A model generated the notes under the pieces. The model saw only the letters and a list, made by a program, of their open reading frames with translations. It did not search any database and was not told the origin of the DNA. Positions 60,395 to 64,000 of a DNA stretch of 64,000 nt are shown piece after piece. The translations under genes were made by a program, and so were the position numbers. Source of the stretch: Buttiauxella sp965119215 (GTDB lineage: Bacteria > Pseudomonadota > Gammaproteobacteria > Enterobacterales > Enterobacteriaceae); the NCBI GenBank assembly GCA_965119215.1, contig CBCPKK010000007.1, positions 62,001-126,000 of the forward strand, read 5' to 3'. Each line of letters begins with the position of its first letter. The stretch's first letter is position 1.

Positions 60395-61726
60395 TTAATC
60401 ATTAACAACGGGTTTATCCAGCGGGTAGGGGTTTTTATGGCGACGGTTGTAGTTAATGGTGTACATCGCAGTAATCACCATGATGGCAACGAACGACCAC
60501 ATCACTTCCGAAGCGCCTGACCCAATGACGGCCCAAATGCAGTAAACAAAGGCTATCAGCGTGATGAACAGGAACGGCAGGCGTTGGTTACCCATATGCC
60601 CCTGGCCGACCAGCATTAACGCCGCGCAAGTGTAGATATAAGGCACCAGCGTAAAGATAACCGACACCGATGAGACAACGGCAAACTGCGAGGTAGCATC
60701 GGGGGAAATACTGGCGAGCTGGAAAATAGTCATTAATACGCCGACTATCAGCAGGCCAGCGACGGGCGTTTGGTCTTTATTCACTTTGGCAAAAATGGGT
60801 GGGAACAGCCCGTCATCGGCGGCGGCTTTCGCTGTTTGGCCTGCCAGTAACGTCCAACCGCCAAGGCTGCCTAAACAACCTGCGGCGGCACAAAACGAAA
60901 CAATCGCCCCGGCTGTTGGCCCCATCGCCATACGTGCTGCATCACCAAATGGCGATGCGGAAACTTTCAGCGCCGCATTGGGGATCATGCCCATGATCGC
61001 GGTGCTGGAAAGCACATAACAAACTGCGGCAATTAATACTCCGCCGATGGTCGCTATGGGGACGTTACGTTTAGGATTTTTGACTACGGCTGCGGCTACT
61101 GAGGCACTTTCAACGCCGATGAATGACCACAGCGTTACGCTCAGCGTGCTTTGGATAGCGCCAAACGTCCCTTTACCGCTGACGTTCCAGGCCTCCATAT
61201 AAGTGTCGCTTTTAAACCAGAACCAGCCTAAAACTGCGACGGCGACAATCGGGATTAGCGCAAGAATAGTGGCGACCGCCTGCACGCGGGTAATCATTTT
61301 TGGACCGACGATATTCAGGCCAACGAATAGCCACAGAATGGCGATACAGGTGACGGTAAGCGGCCAGGGCTGGTTTAACATCGGGAAGAAATAACTCAAA
61401 TAGCCGACGCCAATAACGACCATGGCGACGTTACCTATCCAGCAGGCCAGCCAGTAAAGCAGGTTGGTTTGATAACCGAGGAACGGGCCAAATGCCCGCC
61501 GTGCGTACGCGTAAGAACCGCCGGGGCTGTCATCGAGAGACGACATTTTGGCGTACACCATCGACAACGACACCGCGCCGATAATCGTCACCATCCAGCC
61601 AAAAATAGCAATCCCGCCGGTTGCTGCAAGGTTTGCCGGGAGCAGGAAAACCCCGGAACCCATTATATTGCCTGCCACCATTAACATCACCGGGACTAGC
61701 CCGACTTTTTGCGCTTCACTAGCCAT
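60395..61726 (-). CDS. adiC: Arginine/agmatine antiporter AdiC
   Basis: An APC-superfamily exchanger that brings in arginine and expels agmatine, the transport half of arginine-dependent acid resistance. It is 443 residues with 12 helices, close to E. coli AdiC (445). The signature GNIMGSGVFLLPANLA (helix 1, substrate site) is near 20-35. The pH- and substrate-related Trp and Glu residues are in FIGVESASVAAAVVKNPKRNVP (about 203-224). Start 61726 has AGGAG 8 nt upstream. First gene of an adiC-adiA pair, the reverse of the E. coli order. Confidence 0.95.
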   Translation of the reverse strand: MASEAQKVGLVPVMLMVAGNIMGSGVFLLPANLAATGGIAIFGWMVTIIGAVSLSMVYAKMSSLDDSPGGSYAYARRAFGPFLGYQTNLLYWLACWIGNVAMVVIGVGYLSYFFPMLNQPWPLTVTCIAILWLFVGLNIVGPKMITRVQAVATILALIPIVAVAVLGWFWFKSDTYMEAWNVSGKGTFGAIQSTLSVTLWSFIGVESASVAAAVVKNPKRNVPIATIGGVLIAAVCYVLSSTAIMGMIPNAALKVSASPFGDAARMAMGPTAGAIVSFCAAAGCLGSLGGWTLLAGQTAKAAADDGLFPPIFAKVNKDQTPVAGLLIVGVLMTIFQLASISPDATSQFAVVSSVSVIFTLVPYIYTCAALMLVGQGHMGNQRLPFLFITLIAFVYCIWAVIGSGASEVMWSFVAIMVITAMYTINYNRRHKNPYPLDKPVVND

Positions 61727-61886
61727 AGAACCTCTCCTGAAAAATGCATCAGGTGTATTGGAAGTTTTTTGTAGTAAATGAGAAAAAATCAGAACTTAGG
61801 GGATGTCGAGAAATCCTTAGGAAGTGATATACGTCTGCTGTTCGCTAAGTTTAGACTACTATCAAAGACTAACTGGAGATTTCCCA

Positions 61887-62411
61887 ATGAGTGAAAGAAT
61901 GTCGGTGATACAAGGTGATATCACCCGCGTTGAGGTTGACGTGATAGTCAATGCAGCGAATTCATCCCTGATGGGAGGCGGCGGAGTTGATGGGGCTATT
62001 CATCGCGCAGCGGGACCTGCGTTGCTGGCAGCTTGCCAGGTGATTCGCCAGCATCATGGCGACTGTGCGCCAGGCCATGCCGTGATTACCGAAGCAGGAA
62101 ATATTCCGGTTAAAGCTGTGATCCACGCTGTTGGCCCTGTGTGGCACGGTGGGGAAAAACAGGAAGCAGAATTGCTCGAACAAACCTACCGTAACAGCCT
62201 CGATTTGGCGGCGGCTAATGGCTATCGCACCATTGCGTTCCCGGCGATTAGCACTGGCGCGTACGGTTACCCTAAAGATCAGGCCGCAAAAATAGCCGTT
62301 GATACCGTTTACCGTTATATCGGCCTGCGACCGTTACCTGAACAAGTGGTATTTGTCTGTTTTGATGACGAAAACACCCGCATATATCAGCAATTACTTG
62401 CCCAGCTCTAA
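61887..62411 (+). CDS. ymdB: Macrodomain O-acetyl-ADP-ribose deacetylase YmdB
   Basis: A macrodomain protein that removes acetyl from O-acetyl-ADP-ribose and, in E. coli, also down-regulates RNase III. It is 174 residues, versus 177. The ADP-ribose pocket motifs are VNAANSSLMGGGGVDGAIH (about 24-42) and AISTGAYGYP (about 119-128). ATG 61887 follows CTGGAGATTTCCCA. The open frame back to 61824 is not conserved. It is followed at once by clsC. Confidence 0.94.
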   Translation: MSERMSVIQGDITRVEVDVIVNAANSSLMGGGGVDGAIHRAAGPALLAACQVIRQHHGDCAPGHAVITEAGNIPVKAVIHAVGPVWHGGEKQEAELLEQTYRNSLDLAAANGYRTIAFPAISTGAYGYPKDQAAKIAVDTVYRYIGLRPLPEQVVFVCFDDENTRIYQQLLAQL

Positions 62412-62412
62412 T

Positions 62413-63849
62413 TTGACGAACCTTCACGCTACACGCCTTGGAAGGGCGATTTCTCCTGCGACAAACGAGCATCCTGGGCTGAGCGGCATTCATCCGCTTG
62501 CAGATAGCCTGGATGCGTTTGCGGCGCGCTATTTGCTGTGCGGCATGGCGGAGAAAACCCTCGATGTGCAGTATTACATCTGGCAGGACGATATGTCCGG
62601 GCGGCTGTTGTTTAGCGCGTTGCTGGCGGCGGCTGACCGTGGGGTGCGAGTCCGGCTGTTGCTAGACGATAACAATACTAACGGCATGGACTCGACTTTA
62701 GCGTTACTCAATGCCCACCCACAAATTGAAGTTCGCCTGTTTAATCCGTTTTCATTTCGCCTGTTTCGCGCCATTGGTTACCTGACGGACTTCGCACGCC
62801 TTAACCGCCGCATGCACAACAAAACGTTCACCGTTGATGGCGAAACCACGATTATCGGTGGGCGCAATGTCGGTGATGCCTACTTTGGCGTGGGTAAACA
62901 ACCGCTGTTTTCAGATTTAGATGTGCTGGCGATTGGCCCCGTGGTCAGTGAGGTTAGCCAGGATTTTGAACGTTACTGGAACAGCCAGTGTGTATCGACG
63001 CTGGAGAAAGTGCTCGACGTCGACCCCGACCTTTTGCAGCAGCGCGTGCAACTGCCCGATGACTGGCGAAGTGACCCAATGGCACGCCGTTATCTGGACA
63101 GGTTAACGACCAGCCAGTTTGCGACCAACCTGGTGGCACGAACGCTCGATATGTACTGGGCGAAAACGCGCATGCTCAGCGACGACCCGCGAAAGGGGCA
63201 GGGGAGAGCGCGTAACCATACGCTGTTGCCACAACGCCTGATGAATGTGATCGGCATGCCTGAGCGCGAGATAGACATTATATCGGCCTATTTTGTACCG
63301 ACGCGTGCAGGCATCGCACAAATTTTGGGGCTGGTGCGCAAAGGGGTAAAAATAGCCATTCTGACAAATTCGCTGGCTGCTAACGATGTGGCCGCAGTTC
63401 ACGCCGGATATGCCCGTTGGCGTAAAAAATTACTGCGCCACGGCGTTGAGCTTTATGAATTAAAACCGGAACAGGATGGCCCGCGTAGGCCGCATGACCG
63501 AGGCTTAACGGGTAACTCGGGTTCCAGCTTGCATGCCAAAACCTTCAGCGTGGATAAGCAAAAAGTGTTTATCGGCTCATTCAACTTCGACCCACGCTCA
63601 GCCATGCTGAATACCGAAATGGGTTTTGTGATTGAAAGCGAAGCGCTGGCGCAAGACATTCACCAGCGTTTTACCCAAAGCCAGAAAGAAGCCGCGTGGG
63701 CGCTACGGTTAGACCGTTGGGGGCGTGTAAATTGGGTGGAAAACAGTGACGGTAAAGAGATTGTCTGGAAGAAAGAACCGCACACCCGTTTTTGGCAACG
63801 GGTGCTGGTGCGGTTAGTTTATCGACTGCCTATTGAGTGGTTACTTTAA
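62413..63849 (+). CDS. clsC: Cardiolipin synthase C
   Basis: A phospholipase-D-superfamily cardiolipin synthase that in E. coli joins phosphatidylethanolamine and phosphatidylglycerol and needs YmdB for full activity. It has two HKD motifs: HNKTFTVDGETTIIGGRN (about 137-154) and HAKTFSVDKQKVFIGSFNFDPRS (about 376-398). The start is uncertain. I use TTG 62413, 1 bp after the ymdB stop, giving 478 residues (E. coli 473). An in-frame ATG at 62365 inside ymdB is the main alternative. The 3' end overlaps opgC. Confidence 0.9.
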   Translation: MTNLHATRLGRAISPATNEHPGLSGIHPLADSLDAFAARYLLCGMAEKTLDVQYYIWQDDMSGRLLFSALLAAADRGVRVRLLLDDNNTNGMDSTLALLNAHPQIEVRLFNPFSFRLFRAIGYLTDFARLNRRMHNKTFTVDGETTIIGGRNVGDAYFGVGKQPLFSDLDVLAIGPVVSEVSQDFERYWNSQCVSTLEKVLDVDPDLLQQRVQLPDDWRSDPMARRYLDRLTTSQFATNLVARTLDMYWAKTRMLSDDPRKGQGRARNHTLLPQRLMNVIGMPEREIDIISAYFVPTRAGIAQILGLVRKGVKIAILTNSLAANDVAAVHAGYARWRKKLLRHGVELYELKPEQDGPRRPHDRGLTGNSGSSLHAKTFSVDKQKVFIGSFNFDPRSAMLNTEMGFVIESEALAQDIHQRFTQSQKEAAWALRLDRWGRVNWVENSDGKEIVWKKEPHTRFWQRVLVRLVYRLPIEWLL

Positions 63850-64000
63850 CTGCGACATTCTGCGGCTTGCCAGAGAACAGGAAGCGCAAAAGCGGGATGC
63901 GCAGATGGATTTCATAAAGAATCACCGCAATCCCCACCACAAAGATCAACCCGCAAATAAAACCTATCGCATTTGACGCAATATGCGGCGTGATATACGC
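63830..64000 (-). CDS. opgC: OpgC/MdoC glucan succinyltransferase, C-terminal part
   Basis: The last 56 codons of a membrane protein read from the right edge (YITPHIASNAIGFI..., stop TAG at 63830-63832), containing a hydrophobic helix and a basic tail. Position directly after clsC, convergent, is that of opgC in E. coli, whose product is an inner-membrane acyltransferase modifying osmoregulated periplasmic glucans. The stop overlaps clsC by 20 nt. The N-terminal part lies outside the window. Confidence 0.78.
   Translation of the reverse strand, partial: AYITPHIASNAIGFICGLIFVVGIAVILYEIHLRIPLLRFLFSGKPQNVAVKVTTQ

Noticed and set aside
1..64000. CRISPR arrays, insertion sequences, prophage or integrase genes
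   Set aside because: No regularly spaced direct repeats, transposase or integrase motifs were seen. The only tandem repeat is the tRNA-Ser pair, and the Tn5 end lacks a transposon.

Overview
The window is a chromosomal segment from a member of the Enterobacteriaceae. Gene order and protein sequences closely follow the E. coli agp–opgC region (agp, yccJ, wrbA, ymdF, rut, put, efe, phoH, serX, ghrA, ycdXYZ, csg, ymdA, ymdB, clsC, opgC). Several blocks absent from that place in E. coli K-12 are inserted, so a relative such as Kluyvera, Buttiauxella or Enterobacter fits. The genus cannot be fixed from the sequence alone. No transposase, phage gene, CRISPR array or replication origin was seen.

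Layout: (1) 1-3.9 kb: agp, yccJ-wrbA, ymdF and a DMT-family permease. (2) 3.9-4.9 kb: an odd non-coding stretch with a 19-bp Tn5 mosaic end (Nextera adapter sequence, almost certainly a library or assembly artefact), two inverted copies of a large multi-hairpin repeat, a third partial copy, and the first codons of a lost rutG. (3) 4.9-10.3 kb: rutABCDEF with divergent rutR, and a DUF1311 protein. (4) 10.4-16.3 kb: putA and putP, divergent, with GTTGCA-type operators between. (5) 16.4-21.2 kb: efeUOB behind a Fur box, then phoH behind a possible Pho box. (6) 21.4-26.7 kb: the chitobiose operon chbBCARFG. (7) 26.8-35.1 kb: a TetR repressor divergent from an RND pump / adaptor / RND pump operon. 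(8) 35.2-35.6 kb: two tandem tRNA-Ser(GGA) genes, each with its own promoter and terminator. (9) 35.8-38.8 kb: ghrA, ycdX, ycdY, ycdZ. (10) 38.9-43.8 kb: both curli operons and ymdA. (11) 44.0-58.1 kb: a 16-gene aryl polyene (APE) operon. (12) 58.1-61.7 kb: an adiC-adiA arginine-dependent acid-resistance pair. (13) 61.9-64 kb: ymdB, clsC and the 3' end of opgC.

Functionally the segment combines nitrogen and carbon scavenging (pyrimidine ring cleavage, proline and chitobiose use), iron uptake, drug efflux and acid resistance with two surface or envelope traits, curli fibres and an aryl polyene pigment. The most unusual signal is the 4.08-4.66 kb repeat pair. Its two copies have different stem sequences but the same pairing, the same 12-nt insertion in one arm, and the same downstream pair of hairpins. 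The region also carries an adapter artefact, so its larger-scale arrangement must be confirmed before any biological conclusion.
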